Shown: positions 32,679 to 41,062, counted from the first letter of the stretch. The stretch: 52,008 nt of DNA from Saccharothrix deserti (GCF_009769385.1 NZ_VKAB01000053.1:1-52008); one strand, 5' to 3'. Made by a program: numbers and translations. Notes: a model not told the origin generated them from the sequence alone.

Positions 32679-32722
32679 GCGACGGGCCTCCCTTCGGTGG
32701 TGGTGGTGGTGGTGGTGGTCAT
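32675..32722 (-). CDS. Coupling micro-ORF, 15 codons
   Basis: Begins within the methyltransferase stop (ATGA), encodes Met, eight Thr (from a (GGT)8 run at 32696-32719), then EGRPVA, and ends as ATGA over the helicase start. It carries the helicase ribosome site inside it. It is likely a translational-coupling bridge rather than a functional peptide. Confidence 0.4.
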   Translation of the reverse strand: MTTTTTTTTEGRPVA

Positions 32723-33603
32723 GCCGCGCCGGGTTTCGTGGTGCGTGCGCGGTAGGCGGCTTGTCGGCAGGCGTGGGAGCAGTGGCGGGGCCACCGGCCG
32801 GTGGCGGGGCGGTGCAGTTGCCTGCCGCATCGGCAGTGACGTTTTCCACCGGTGGCATCCGTCAGCGGCGGTCTCGGGTGGGGTGACGTTTGAGTCCTGG
32901 GCGCTTGCGTCACGGGCTTGGCGTGGTGGCGGGCGTGGCCCATGAGCTGGGTTCCGAGCCAGAACGTGTAGGCGGGCGGGATGGCCTGGGTGAGGTCGGG
33001 CCAGGGCATCCAGTCGATGCCCATGGCGGCGCGGGCGGCCTCGGTGGCGGTGGCGGGTGACGGTTCCCCGTCGACGGGGTTTCGTGACGGTTCCCCGACG
33101 TCGGGGTTTCGTCTCCCGCGTTGGCCGTAGGAGCCGTAGACGGGTACAGCGGGCGTGGCGCGGTCGTGGTGGCACGGGGTGCCGTAGAGGGTGAGGTTGG
33201 ACTCGAACAGGCGGTGGCGGCGCACCCCGAGCCGCAGCGTGTCGCCGCAGACGGTGACGGGGTTGTGCATGGGTGCGCCGGGGACGTTCTCGATGACGTA
33301 GCCCCAGATGTGGCCGCGGGCGACGGCCTCTTGCAGGCGTTGCCGGACGGGGTCGAGCAGGTCGGGGTGGTCGTGGCGTCGGCTGGTCGGGGTGGCGGTG
33401 GAGTAGCGCTGGCACGGCGGGGACGCGGCAACCACGTCGTATCCGGTCAGGTCGACGGTGAGGGCATCGGCCTGGACGAACGGGAACGGGTAGTGCGGCT
33501 GTGGGTCGATGTCGACGCCGGTCACGTCGAACCCGGCGGCGTGGTAGCCGGCGGATGCGCCCCCGGCGCGGCAGAACAGGTCCAGCAGACGCGGGCGGTT
33601 CAC
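32719..33603 (-). CDS. C5-cytosine DNA methyltransferase, 294 aa
   Basis: Motif I LLDLFCRAGGASAGY, motif IV AASPPCQRYS and motif VI YVIENVPGAP are in order in the first ~110 residues, followed by RRHRLFESN. The target-recognition part is short. The C-terminus is a probable zinc finger (CRCGRQLHRPATGRWPRHCS, then HACRQAAYRAR). The GTG at 33603 has AGGGGGA upstream; sequence before it is unrelated. It is an orphan methyltransferase within the AICE replication operon, probably protecting the element from host restriction. Confidence 0.85.
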   Translation of the reverse strand: MNRPRLLDLFCRAGGASAGYHAAGFDVTGVDIDPQPHYPFPFVQADALTVDLTGYDVVAASPPCQRYSTATPTSRRHDHPDLLDPVRQRLQEAVARGHIWGYVIENVPGAPMHNPVTVCGDTLRLGVRRHRLFESNLTLYGTPCHHDRATPAVPVYGSYGQRGRRNPDVGEPSRNPVDGEPSPATATEAARAAMGIDWMPWPDLTQAIPPAYTFWLGTQLMGHARHHAKPVTQAPRTQTSPHPRPPLTDATGGKRHCRCGRQLHRPATGRWPRHCSHACRQAAYRARTTKPGAA

Positions 33604-33659
33604 GCGGTCCCCCTGGTGGCGTCGGGCACCCGGCGAGCGCGTCCGATGGTGGTGGTCAT
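33600..33659 (-). CDS. Coupling micro-ORF, 19 codons
   Basis: Starts in the prim-pol stop (ATGA), encodes MTTTIGRARRVPDATRGTA and ends as GTGA across the methyltransferase GTG start. It mirrors the micro-ORF at 32675-32722, so ribosomes could pass from prim-pol to methyltransferase to helicase without release. Confidence 0.4.
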   Translation of the reverse strand: MTTTIGRARRVPDATRGTA

Positions 33660-34711
33660 GCGGCGGGGTGTTCGGTCGGGGTGCGGGGTCGGGCGAACCC
33701 GGATGCGAGCGCGTAGCGGATCTCCCCGGCGGGCAGGCCGGCGGTGTGGGCGGCGTCGGCGAGCGCGGTTTCGACCTGGTGGCGGTCGATCCATCCGGCC
33801 GCGACCATCCCGGCAAGCCTGGTGGTGGAGCGGAACAGCTTGCGGTTGCGTCCGGAGTCCGGCTCCATGCCGGCCAGCTCGGCGCACGCCGACCGGAGCG
33901 CGGCGGCGGCGTAGCGGGCGTGACGGTCGTCGCCGCGGGCGGTGACCGTGACCGGCGCCGGTCGCGCCGCGGGGTGGATCGGTGTGGGGCCGGCGTGGCG
34001 GTCGTGGCCGGTGCGCACGAGTTCGGCGGTGAGCCAGCCGGGCAGCGCGGCCGGGGCCAGGGCGTTCGAGGCGCGGTGGTAGGTCCCGGCCGGGGTGGTG
34101 GAGCCGGGCAGCACGACGTAGCCGCCGTAGGCCTTGATGTCGACCTGCCAGCCCAGTCCGCTGCTCACAACGCTTTCGCCGTCGCGGACACGGCCGCTGC
34201 TGGACTTCCACCGGCCCGCCTCGGCGGTGTAGAGCAGGTGCAGCCCACCGGACGGGGTCTGCGTGGCCAGGGTGTCCAGGTCGAACGCCTGCCCGCGCAG
34301 ACCGGCCAGCGTGGCGTAGGTGTCGATCCCGTCGGCGGGCAGCGGGTTGCCCGCCGGCCAGGGCACGCCGTGCAGCGGCTGGGCGGGCGGGGTGCCGCCG
34401 TGGGTGTCGAGATCGACCGCCAGCAGCCCGGACGCCCCGAGGTGCACCGCCCACACGGTCGTGCGCCACCGCCCCGCCCACCGGCCGATCACGCGCGTGT
34501 CGGCGGTGGCGGCCCACACGCCGTGGCACAGCGCGCCGTCACGGCGGGCCAGACACGGGCACTGTGCGGCGGCGTGACCACCGCCGCCACGGCAGTCCGG
34601 GCAGCCGGCCAGCGGGCGTTTCGTGCCGGGGTGCAGGGGCAGCACGTGCCAGCCGTGCCGCTGGGCCACCCACAGCGCGACATCGGCGGCGGTGGGCCGG
34701 GTTGTGGTCAT
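33656..34711 (-). CDS. Bifunctional DNA primase/polymerase (prim-pol), 351 aa
   Basis: An archaeo-eukaryotic primase superfamily domain: WHVLPLHPGTKRPL at the N-terminus, the metal-binding LLAVDLDTHGG (Asp100, Asp102) and TPSGGLHLLY. A Cys cluster (CPDCRGGGGHAAAQCPC) inserted near residues 37-53 may bind zinc. Typical of AICE replication modules together with the helicase. The ATG at 34711 follows GGAAGGAA. It would prime and extend replication of the excised form. Confidence 0.85.
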   Translation of the reverse strand: MTTTRPTAADVALWVAQRHGWHVLPLHPGTKRPLAGCPDCRGGGGHAAAQCPCLARRDGALCHGVWAATADTRVIGRWAGRWRTTVWAVHLGASGLLAVDLDTHGGTPPAQPLHGVPWPAGNPLPADGIDTYATLAGLRGQAFDLDTLATQTPSGGLHLLYTAEAGRWKSSSGRVRDGESVVSSGLGWQVDIKAYGGYVVLPGSTTPAGTYHRASNALAPAALPGWLTAELVRTGHDRHAGPTPIHPAARPAPVTVTARGDDRHARYAAAALRSACAELAGMEPDSGRNRKLFRSTTRLAGMVAAGWIDRHQVETALADAAHTAGLPAGEIRYALASGFARPRTPTEHPAA

Positions 34712-34762
34712 GACGGAGGTTCCTTCCGGTGAATGGGCCGAAGCGACGGCTGTGTGGTGCCG

Positions 34763-35557
34763 TCAGTTGTGGTCGCGGGGGTGGTCGTCGGCGCACGGCG
34801 GGCACAGCCAGTGCCGGCCTTGGTGGGGGTTGGTGTGTTCGCGCCACTGCTCGGCGCGGGCGTGCGCGATCAGGTGGGCGCGTTTGGTGGAGCGCAGGGG
34901 CCGGTCGTCGCCGATCTCGTCGGCCCAGTCCGACAGCACCGCCGGTGCCCCGCCGGGCCGGCCCTGTCCGCAGCCGGGTGCGGCGCACACCAGTTCCCAC
35001 TCCGGCCAGTCGGCGCGACGCACGGTCGCGTCGTCGGCGATCGGGCTCCACCGGTCGCGGATGGCGCGGTCGGCCAGGGCGACGACATCGGCCCAGGCGT
35101 CGGCGACCCACGTGCTGTTGTCGTCGTGCTCGGGGATCCCGGTGGTCGGGTTGCTGATCAGCCAGGGCGGCGGGACGCGTCGCCAGCTCGGCCGCGCCCA
35201 CCACAGGGGCAGTCCGAAGTCGCGTGCTTCCCCGAGGTCGCACAGGGTTTCCACGGCGTGGCGGCGCAGCGTGGCGTCCGCGCGGACCTGGTCGGCCGGT
35301 CGGGTCCAGTCCCCGCCGGTCCCGAGCAGGTGGGCCAGTTCGCGGGCGTAGGCCAAGGGCAGGCTGTAGGGGCCGATGTGTTTGCCGCTGGCGGTGTGCA
35401 CCACGGCGTACCCGCCGGACCAGCCGGTGCCGGTCACGGACGGCACCAGGGCCAGGCCGGGCGCGACGGGTTCGGCGGGCAGGGTCAGGGGTCGGTTGTG
35501 GACGGTGAGGGTGACGGTGTCCCACCCGATGGGGACGGTCGGGGGTGCGGTGGGCAT
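34763..35557 (-). CDS. Hypothetical AICE protein with Cys pairs, 264 aa
   Basis: The ATG at 35557 starts the region with plausible protein sequence (PIGWDTVTLTVHNRPLTLP); upstream in-frame sequence overlaps another gene and was excluded. CAAPGCGQG and WLCPPCADDH near the C-terminus suggest zinc binding. No family is recognised. It precedes prim-pol in the same operon, so a replication or regulatory role is possible. Confidence 0.6.
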   Translation of the reverse strand: MPTAPPTVPIGWDTVTLTVHNRPLTLPAEPVAPGLALVPSVTGTGWSGGYAVVHTASGKHIGPYSLPLAYARELAHLLGTGGDWTRPADQVRADATLRRHAVETLCDLGEARDFGLPLWWARPSWRRVPPPWLISNPTTGIPEHDDNSTWVADAWADVVALADRAIRDRWSPIADDATVRRADWPEWELVCAAPGCGQGRPGGAPAVLSDWADEIGDDRPLRSTKRAHLIAHARAEQWREHTNPHQGRHWLCPPCADDHPRDHN

Positions 35558-35660
35558 GGCGTGGCTCCCGTGTGGACGGTGACGGGTGTGGGTGGTGGGT
35601 CGCGCCGGGGACGGTGGCTGGTCACGTCCCCGGCGCGGCCGACCCTGGTGGGGACGCTGG

Positions 35661-35831
35661 TCAGCGCTTGTCGGCCTGCTGGACGGTCTTGCAGGCGGGG
35701 CAGATGGTGTAGCCGCCCAGACGGGGGAACAGGACGCGGTCACCGCCCTGGTAGCGGAGGCCGCACAAGGTCTTGGTGATGCCGTTCCACCAGCTCTTCG
35801 TGCCCATGTGGACAAAGCGATCGGTGGCCAT
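35661..35831 (-). CDS. Small zinc-ribbon-like protein, 56 aa
   Basis: ATG at 35831 with GGAGGG seven bases upstream; the product MATDRFVHMGTKSWWNGITK continues to TLCGLRY and GGYTICPACKTVQQADKR. The CPAC pair and upstream CG suggest a minimal zinc ribbon. Codon use matches the element. It is first in the leftward operon that continues into the 264-aa protein, prim-pol and helicase. Confidence 0.65.
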   Translation of the reverse strand: MATDRFVHMGTKSWWNGITKTLCGLRYQGGDRVLFPRLGGYTICPACKTVQQADKR

Positions 35832-35886
35832 GACAAGCCCTCCAGGTGACTGTGTGTGACTGCGTGTGGGTGTGCGGGACTGGCAC

Positions 35887-36073
35887 GGGGAGGCGAAGCC
35901 ACCCGTGTCCGGGGGTGTGTTTTCGGGGTTTCCGCAGGTGCGGGGCGCGGGACTCCCCGCCTCCCCGTTCAGGCGTTGACGCTGGTCAATGCGAGGAGTG
36001 AGGGCGGGGAGGCGGGTGGGGAGGACTCCCCGCGCCGGGCGTGCCTCCCCGCCTCGCTCCCCGGCTACTCCCC
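35887..36073. repeat. GGGGAG/CTCCCC cluster beside traB
   Basis: Nine copies of the hexamer occur in 187 bp: GGGGAG at 35887, 36006 and 36018; CTCCCC at 35953, 35961, 36026, 36045, 36057 and 36068. Two copies extend to GGGGAGGCG. The cluster fills the gap downstream of the traB stop. Streptomyces TraB proteins recognise short clt repeats near their genes, so this is a candidate clt; GC skew alone is the alternative. Confidence 0.45.
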
Positions 36074-38302
36074 GCCGGTTTCGTCACGCTCCGCGATCGC
36101 GCGGTCGATCTCGGAGCGGCGGGTGGTCATGACACCGCCGTGCGCCTTGTAGGACGCGACACCCAGATCGGCCAGTCGTTCGGCGAAGTCGGCCGCGGAC
36201 ATGCCCTCGTAGCTGCCGGGGTCCAGTTCGGCCAGGCGGGAGCGCAGGATCTCGTTGCGGGTCTTGGTGTCCTCGCCCATGACCCGCACCAGGTCGGCGA
36301 GCAGGTCACGGGCCGGGGTGTCGGTCGTGGTGGTGCGGGTGGCGCGGCGGGAGCGCAGCGCCTTGGCGCGGTCGGCCACGGCAGTGGCGTCGTCGCCGTC
36401 GATGAAGTGGGTCCGCACGGTGATGCTGGCCTGTTGCGGGGGCAGCGGCACGCCGTCACCCGCGACGACCAGGGTTCCCTTGTCCAGGCCCTGGCGCAGC
36501 TCGTGCGGGGCCGCGCCGCCGTTGACGGCCTTGTCCCCCAACGCCATGCGGGCTTCGGTCTCGGTGCCCAGCACGAGGGAGGCCCGGATGTGCGCGCCCT
36601 CGCGGACGAGCTTGGGCAGGTTCTGATCGGTGGGGTTCTGGGTGCCCTGCCAGAGGATCACGTTGACCGCGCGGCCCTGGTTGTGGAGCTTGCGGGCGGC
36701 CATGAAGTAGCGGCTGGTGTTCTTCTGCCCGCCGTAGGGCCGCTTGTCCTGCCCAACGGCGACGTTCATGAACGCCTGCTGTGCCTCGTCCACGACCAGG
36801 ACCAGCGGGTGGAACCCGCTGCCGGCGCGCGCCAGGTCGCGGGTGACGCCGTTCTTGTGGGTCTCGGGGTCGACGGCGGCCAGGCGGCGTTCCATCTCCG
36901 CCACTCCCTCCTCCAGCATGTGCGTGGCCGCGCAGGCGTGCTCGTCGGTCGGTCCTTCGATCAGCTCGGCGGCCAGGCCGTGGAACATGTGCCAGTCACC
37001 GATGCCCTTCAGGTCGGCGATGCGGAACTCCACCGTCGGGTCCAGCGCCAGCCACAGCGCCAGCGCCCGCAACGCGGCGGTCTTGCCCTGGTTGGACAGA
37101 CCGGTGATCAGCAGGTGCCGCTGCAGCAACGGCAGTGCCACCGCCTCCCCGCGCAGGTCCTGCCCCCACGGGGCGCGCCCTGTGTACAGGTCGGCGGTCA
37201 GCGTCTCGTCCAGCACCAGCGGCGACGGCCCGATCGGCTCGTCCAGCGCGCCGGGGTCGGCGATCCACAGCCGAACCGTGCGCGCCGCCGGCGGGATGGT
37301 GATGAACAGCTCGTGCTCGTGGCGGTAGAGGTTCTCCGCCAGGCGTTGCCGCTTGCCGGTGATGTCCTTGGTGGACACACCCGAGGGCAGGGTGACGTCG
37401 ACCTCGACCCCGCACCCGGCGATGCGGATCAGCCCGAGCATGCCCGCGCCGGCGTCGCCCATGTTCTTGATGGCCTTGGTCAGCTCCCGCACCCCGAGGT
37501 CGCGCAGCGCGGTGACCAGGACCGACGGGGTGATCGGCACGTCCTGGCGGTCCTCGGGGCGACCGGCGGCCACCCACGCCGGCGGGGTGGTGCGGGTGCG
37601 GCCGACGTGCCACAGGTAACCCAGCGCGGCGAACGGCGCGAGCACGGACACCGCACCCCACACCGCGTCGATCACCGACACCACGCCCGACAGCACCGCG
37701 AACGCGGTCAGGAACGGCGCCAGGAACGCGCCCAACTCGGCACGGGTGACCGCCAGCACCACACCGGCCACCACCAGCAGCCCCACCAGCGCGACCAGCA
37801 CCACCAGCACGGCCTTGACCACCTGTACCGGCGCGGCCAGCCACGCCATGATCCGGCGGTGCCGCTCGGCGACGAACCGCGCCTGCCGCTCCTCCCACTC
37901 CGCCACCGCCGCGAAATCCCCGGCGGCCTCCGCGGCGCGCATCATCCGCTGGTGGCGGGCGGTGGTGTGGGCCTCCCACACCTGCCGCGCCACCACCGCG
38001 CCCCCGGCAGGGACGTAGAACGCGTTACGCGCCACCGCGCGCACCGCGCGGCGGGTGCGGTCGTGGGTGACCCCGCCGCGCACCACGGCCACCATCGCCC
38101 CGGCAGCCGCGCGGGCCTTCTGCGCCGCCATGCGGCGATCCAGCTCCGCGGACTCCTCCGGCGTGAGCAACTGCCCCGCGATGGCGGCGTCCGGCTCTAG
38201 TCCGTCCGTGTCCGGTGCGGCGTCGGCGTGGCGCACGGGCAGGTGCACCACGTTGGTCCGCTCCCGGTCCTCGTCGTCGCGCTCGTGGTTGGGCGTGGTC
38301 AT
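36065..38302 (-). CDS. traB: FtsK/SpoIIIE-type conjugal DNA translocase, TraB-like, 745 aa
   Basis: An AICE transfer protein thought to pump double-stranded DNA between mycelial cells. An N-terminal cytosolic part is followed by membrane segments at about 160-230 (VVKAVLVVLVALVGLLVVAG and others). The motor domain has Walker A GLSNQGKTAALRAL (about 400) and Walker B LVLVVDEAQQAF (about 500), and LWQGTQNPTDQNLP resembles FtsK. The C-terminal ~90 residues have a winged-helix feel (SAADFAERLADLGVASYKAH) and may read clt DNA. ATGA links it to the next gene. Confidence 0.88.
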   Translation of the reverse strand: MTTPNHERDDEDRERTNVVHLPVRHADAAPDTDGLEPDAAIAGQLLTPEESAELDRRMAAQKARAAAGAMVAVVRGGVTHDRTRRAVRAVARNAFYVPAGGAVVARQVWEAHTTARHQRMMRAAEAAGDFAAVAEWEERQARFVAERHRRIMAWLAAPVQVVKAVLVVLVALVGLLVVAGVVLAVTRAELGAFLAPFLTAFAVLSGVVSVIDAVWGAVSVLAPFAALGYLWHVGRTRTTPPAWVAAGRPEDRQDVPITPSVLVTALRDLGVRELTKAIKNMGDAGAGMLGLIRIAGCGVEVDVTLPSGVSTKDITGKRQRLAENLYRHEHELFITIPPAARTVRLWIADPGALDEPIGPSPLVLDETLTADLYTGRAPWGQDLRGEAVALPLLQRHLLITGLSNQGKTAALRALALWLALDPTVEFRIADLKGIGDWHMFHGLAAELIEGPTDEHACAATHMLEEGVAEMERRLAAVDPETHKNGVTRDLARAGSGFHPLVLVVDEAQQAFMNVAVGQDKRPYGGQKNTSRYFMAARKLHNQGRAVNVILWQGTQNPTDQNLPKLVREGAHIRASLVLGTETEARMALGDKAVNGGAAPHELRQGLDKGTLVVAGDGVPLPPQQASITVRTHFIDGDDATAVADRAKALRSRRATRTTTTDTPARDLLADLVRVMGEDTKTRNEILRSRLAELDPGSYEGMSAADFAERLADLGVASYKAHGGVMTTRRSEIDRAIAERDETGGE

Positions 38303-39504
38303 GCCGTCACCTCCTGGCGGGTGCCGCCCTCGTCGGGGCCGTCGTTGCGGGCGGGGAACAGGGCGCGGTGCACGGCGGCGGCGTCCTCGGAGCGGCAGCG
38401 CAGGAACTTGCGCACGGCGGTCTGCGAGGGCTGTTCCGGGAGCCTGCCGCCGTCGATGGCGGCGCGGGTGCGACCGATGTAGCGCGCGATCTTGGCCGCG
38501 TCGGGCGCGGCGGGCGTTTGCGCATTTCCCGACCGGTGCGCGCCGGACGGCGCACCGGTGGCCGGGGTGGTGTCGGGCCGGTCGGTCGGGGTGGACGCGG
38601 CGGTGTCGGCGGCGCGCGGCGCGGGCAGCGCCGGGAGCGCGGTCAGGTACTCGCCGATCTCGGCGGCCAGGGCATCACCGATGCCGCCGTCGTCGTCGGT
38701 GGTGACCGGCAGCCCGGCCACGGTGGTGGGCACCAGGCGCACACGGCCGAAGCGGCGGCGCAGGGTGACCGTGCCGGGGCGGTGCACCAGGGTGGCGGTG
38801 CCGTCGGCGGCCAGCTCGGCGGCGGCCTGGCGCAGCGCGGCGCGGCGCACCTCGTGCACGCGCTTGGCGGCCAGGCGCTGCAACCGGGCAGCGGCGCGCT
38901 GCTCACGGGTCCGGCGCGGCGGGGCGGTGGCGGCGGTGTCCACGAGCTGGTGGACCACGACACCGCCGACCGCGACGATCGCCATCACGATGCCGCCCGC
39001 GACGCTGCCGTCCGGGGTGGTCAGACCGTGCAGGAACGCCAGGGTCGCGGACACCGCGGCGGAGAACCACAGCCCGATCAGCAGTCGGCGCACGGGGCGT
39101 CCGGCGCGGCGGGCGGCGGCCAGGGCGAACGCGAACGCCCACATCGCCGCTTCCGAGTACAGCGGCATGGTCCAGCCCGGTGCGCCGTACAGGTCGTGGC
39201 CGAACCCGGCGATAGCCGACCAGGCCAGCAGCGCCGGAACGAAGATGACCGGCACGAACAACAGGTCGATCGTGTGCGCAGCCACCCACGCGGCGGCGGC
39301 CTTGACGGCGCGGGCACGGCGGGCGCGGGCGGCGTCGGCCCGCTCCTGCTTGAGCCTGGCGGCGGTGGCCCGCTCGGCACGGTCCCGTTCGGCGCGGGCG
39401 GCGGCGTCGGCGCGGCGCTGTTCGAACAACATGGCCTGGTCGGCGCGGCGCTGCTCCGCGGCGGCGGCCTTGTCGGCGCGGCGGTCGTCGGCGTACGTGC
39501 TCAT
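38299..39504 (-). CDS. SpdB/DUF2637-like membrane protein, 401 aa
   Basis: A charged coiled-coil N-terminus (residues 1-70, Arg/Ala/Glu-rich) precedes about four membrane helices between 75 and 190 (IDLLFVPVIFVPALLAWSAI, LIGLWFSAAVSATLAFLHGL, GIVMAIVAVGGVVVHQLV), then a long cytosolic part. This is the layout of DUF2637/SpdB-like proteins encoded next to traB in AICEs and linked to intramycelial plasmid spread. The ATG at 39504 follows GGAGGTGA and overlaps the upstream stop. Confidence 0.72.
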   Translation of the reverse strand: MSTYADDRRADKAAAAEQRRADQAMLFEQRRADAAARAERDRAERATAARLKQERADAARARRARAVKAAAAWVAAHTIDLLFVPVIFVPALLAWSAIAGFGHDLYGAPGWTMPLYSEAAMWAFAFALAAARRAGRPVRRLLIGLWFSAAVSATLAFLHGLTTPDGSVAGGIVMAIVAVGGVVVHQLVDTAATAPPRRTREQRAAARLQRLAAKRVHEVRRAALRQAAAELAADGTATLVHRPGTVTLRRRFGRVRLVPTTVAGLPVTTDDDGGIGDALAAEIGEYLTALPALPAPRAADTAASTPTDRPDTTPATGAPSGAHRSGNAQTPAAPDAAKIARYIGRTRAAIDGGRLPEQPSQTAVRKFLRCRSEDAAAVHRALFPARNDGPDEGGTRQEVTA

Positions 39505-39773
39505 CGGGTCACCTCCAGTCGGCGGGCGGAACGGGGGAACCGCAGTCCGGCGCGGTGACCGGTGCGGGTTGCGGCGCGGCGGATCAGCACCGCCAGCACC
39601 AGAGCTGGCACGCCGACCGCGACCAGGACGGCGGTCGAGTCCTCGGTCTGGGTGATCACGGCCCACTGCGCAAGGCCGATCAGCCCGGCGGTCAGCAGCA
39701 GCTTCCACAGCACGACCACCGCGACCAGGGCCAGCACGCCGACCAGCAGCAGCAAGGGAGTGGGGACGGTCAC
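39501..39773 (-). CDS. Small Spd-like membrane protein, 90 aa
   Basis: Two or three hydrophobic segments (PLLLLVGVLALVAVVVLW, LLLTAGLIGLAQWAVI, STAVLVAVGVPALVLAVL) and a basic tail. The GTG overlaps the upstream stop as GTGA. Small hydrophobic proteins of this size accompany traB in many AICEs and probably act in spread; no specific family is recognised. Confidence 0.65.
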   Translation of the reverse strand: MTVPTPLLLLVGVLALVAVVVLWKLLLTAGLIGLAQWAVITQTEDSTAVLVAVGVPALVLAVLIRRAATRTGHRAGLRFPRSARRLEVTR

Positions 39774-40219
39774 GGGGTCACCTGCCCGTGGTCGTCGCCG
39801 TCGCGCAGCACGCGGGGCAGGTGGACGTGCAGGTGGTCGAGTTCGACCGTCACGCCGTCGTGACGCAGCAGAGCGGCCAGGACTTCGGCCAGGGCGACGG
39901 AGCGGTGACGCCCTCCGGCACAGCCGAACGCGATGGTGACGGGCTTGCGCGCGATGTCGGCGACGTAGGCGGCCTGACGCAGGGTGTCCAGCAGCGTGCC
40001 CGCGCCGGGGGTGTTCAGGACCACGTCGCGCACGGCGGTGTCGCGGCCGTCCAGGTCCAGCAGTCCCGCGTCCCGCACTCGGGCGGGGTCGCGCAGCAGC
40101 CGGCGCACGTCCACGGTCAGGTCCGCCTGCGGCGGCGCGTCGTGCAGGTAGCCGAACGACACGATGCGTACGGGGGCGAGTGCGGCCGTCGGTTGGAGGT
40201 TCGGATCGGTGTCGGACAT
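39770..40219 (-). CDS. RapZ C-terminal-domain-like protein, 149 aa
   Basis: IVSFGYLHDAPPQADLTVDVR, LLRDPARVRD, NTPGAGTLLDTL and FGCAGGRHRSVALAE reproduce the C-terminal domain of RapZ, an RNA-binding/nucleotide-sensing fold. The N-terminal kinase-like domain of RapZ is absent, as usual for the AICE versions. Stand-alone copies are common in AICEs; the role is unknown. The ATG at 40219 follows GGAGAG. Upstream in-frame sequence belongs to a truncated different gene. Confidence 0.75.
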   Translation of the reverse strand: MSDTDPNLQPTAALAPVRIVSFGYLHDAPPQADLTVDVRRLLRDPARVRDAGLLDLDGRDTAVRDVVLNTPGAGTLLDTLRQAAYVADIARKPVTIAFGCAGGRHRSVALAEVLAALLRHDGVTVELDHLHVHLPRVLRDGDDHGQVTP

Positions 40220-40336
40220 GCTTGTGCTCTCCTGACCCGCACCCTCGGGTGCGGTGTTGGGGTGGACCGGACCGGCGGCGCGTTCCTGGCCGGGAGTTGG
40301 GCCGCCGGTCCGGACGAAGTCAGTGCGCGAGGGTGA

Positions 40337-40492
40337 TACCCGTGCCCGCAGCTGTCGGCGGGTGGCCAGCCGGTCCCGCGGGGCGTGGCCCCAGGTCAGC
40401 AGCGGCAACCCGTCCACCGTGCCGCGGGTGAGCATCGTGCCGGTGGCCCAGGGCACCGACTCCACCCACACCCACGGGAAGCGGCGCGCCAT
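40337..40492 (-). pseudogene. Truncated RRQRL-motif zinc-binding protein
   Basis: An ATG at 40492 opens MARRFPWVWVESVPWATGTM and, about 25 residues on, RDRLATRRQLRAR, the N-terminus of the RRQRL-motif proteins common in AICEs. Those continue into a Cys-rich zinc domain, which is absent here: after about 50 residues the similarity stops, and the frame runs without a stop into the RapZ-like gene. It is either a decayed gene or a leader fused to it. Confidence 0.5.
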
Positions 40493-40493
40493 C

Positions 40494-40733
40494 TCACCGC
40501 ACCGGCCCGTGCGTGTGCGGGTGGGAGTGGTCGGCCAGCGACTCCGCCAACGTGGCGTGCACCTGCGCCGCCGCCAACCGGTTCGCGGTGTCGCCGCCGG
40601 CGGCCCACAGCAACTGCCGGCGCGCCTCCCGCCGGTGCTCCTCGGCGGTCCACTCCCGCAACGGCTGCCGGTCCCGCTCGGCGTAACCGGCGGCGGTCAT
40701 CGGGAAGGTCGTGGTGGTCAGGTAGTCGGCCAT
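40494..40733 (-). CDS. Small hypothetical protein, 79 aa
   Basis: A helical, charged protein (PMTAAGYAERDRQPLREWTA, then LLWAAGGDTANRLAAAQVHA) with a His-rich end. The start overlaps the upstream stop (TGATG), so it is translated as part of the leftward operon 41881-39501. Small helical proteins at this position are common in AICEs; function unknown. Confidence 0.6.
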   Translation of the reverse strand: MADYLTTTTFPMTAAGYAERDRQPLREWTAEEHRREARRQLLWAAGGDTANRLAAAQVHATLAESLADHSHPHTHGPVR

Positions 40734-41062
40734 CACGCCACCCGCTTCGACATCGAACCTGCGGCAACCGACTCGTGCCGGGTCAACCGCCGGCGCAACT
40801 CGTCGGCGTAGTCCGCGTGCACCTTCTCCGCGTCGTACAACGCAGACCAGGCCACACTTCCGGCTCGAACCACGGTCCGGGCCTCCGCGAACACCGCGGC
40901 CACCTCGGTTTCCGCGTCGATCAGGTCCCGGTAGTACGCCTCCTGGTCGAAGCCGTCGGCGTTCAGGTCGTAGTCCACGGCGGCCAGGCGGCGGCGCACC
41001 TTGCGCAATCGGTCCTCGGCAGCGGCCAAGCGCCCGTCGAAGCTCTTCAACGTCTTGGCCAT
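40733..41062 (-). CDS. Coiled-coil hypothetical protein, 109 aa
   Basis: A predicted helical protein (SFDGRLAAAEDRLRKVRRRL, then YYRDLIDAETEVAAVFAEAR) without membrane segments. TGATG overlaps occur at both ends. It sits directly after the PycTM-like gene, so it could be a partner; no family is recognised. Confidence 0.6.
   Translation of the reverse strand: MAKTLKSFDGRLAAAEDRLRKVRRRLAAVDYDLNADGFDQEAYYRDLIDAETEVAAVFAEARTVVRAGSVAWSALYDAEKVHADYADELRRRLTRHESVAAGSMSKRVA

Noticed and set aside
36041..38200. 719-codon plus-strand frame opposite traB
   Set aside because: Antisense shadow without recognisable motifs.
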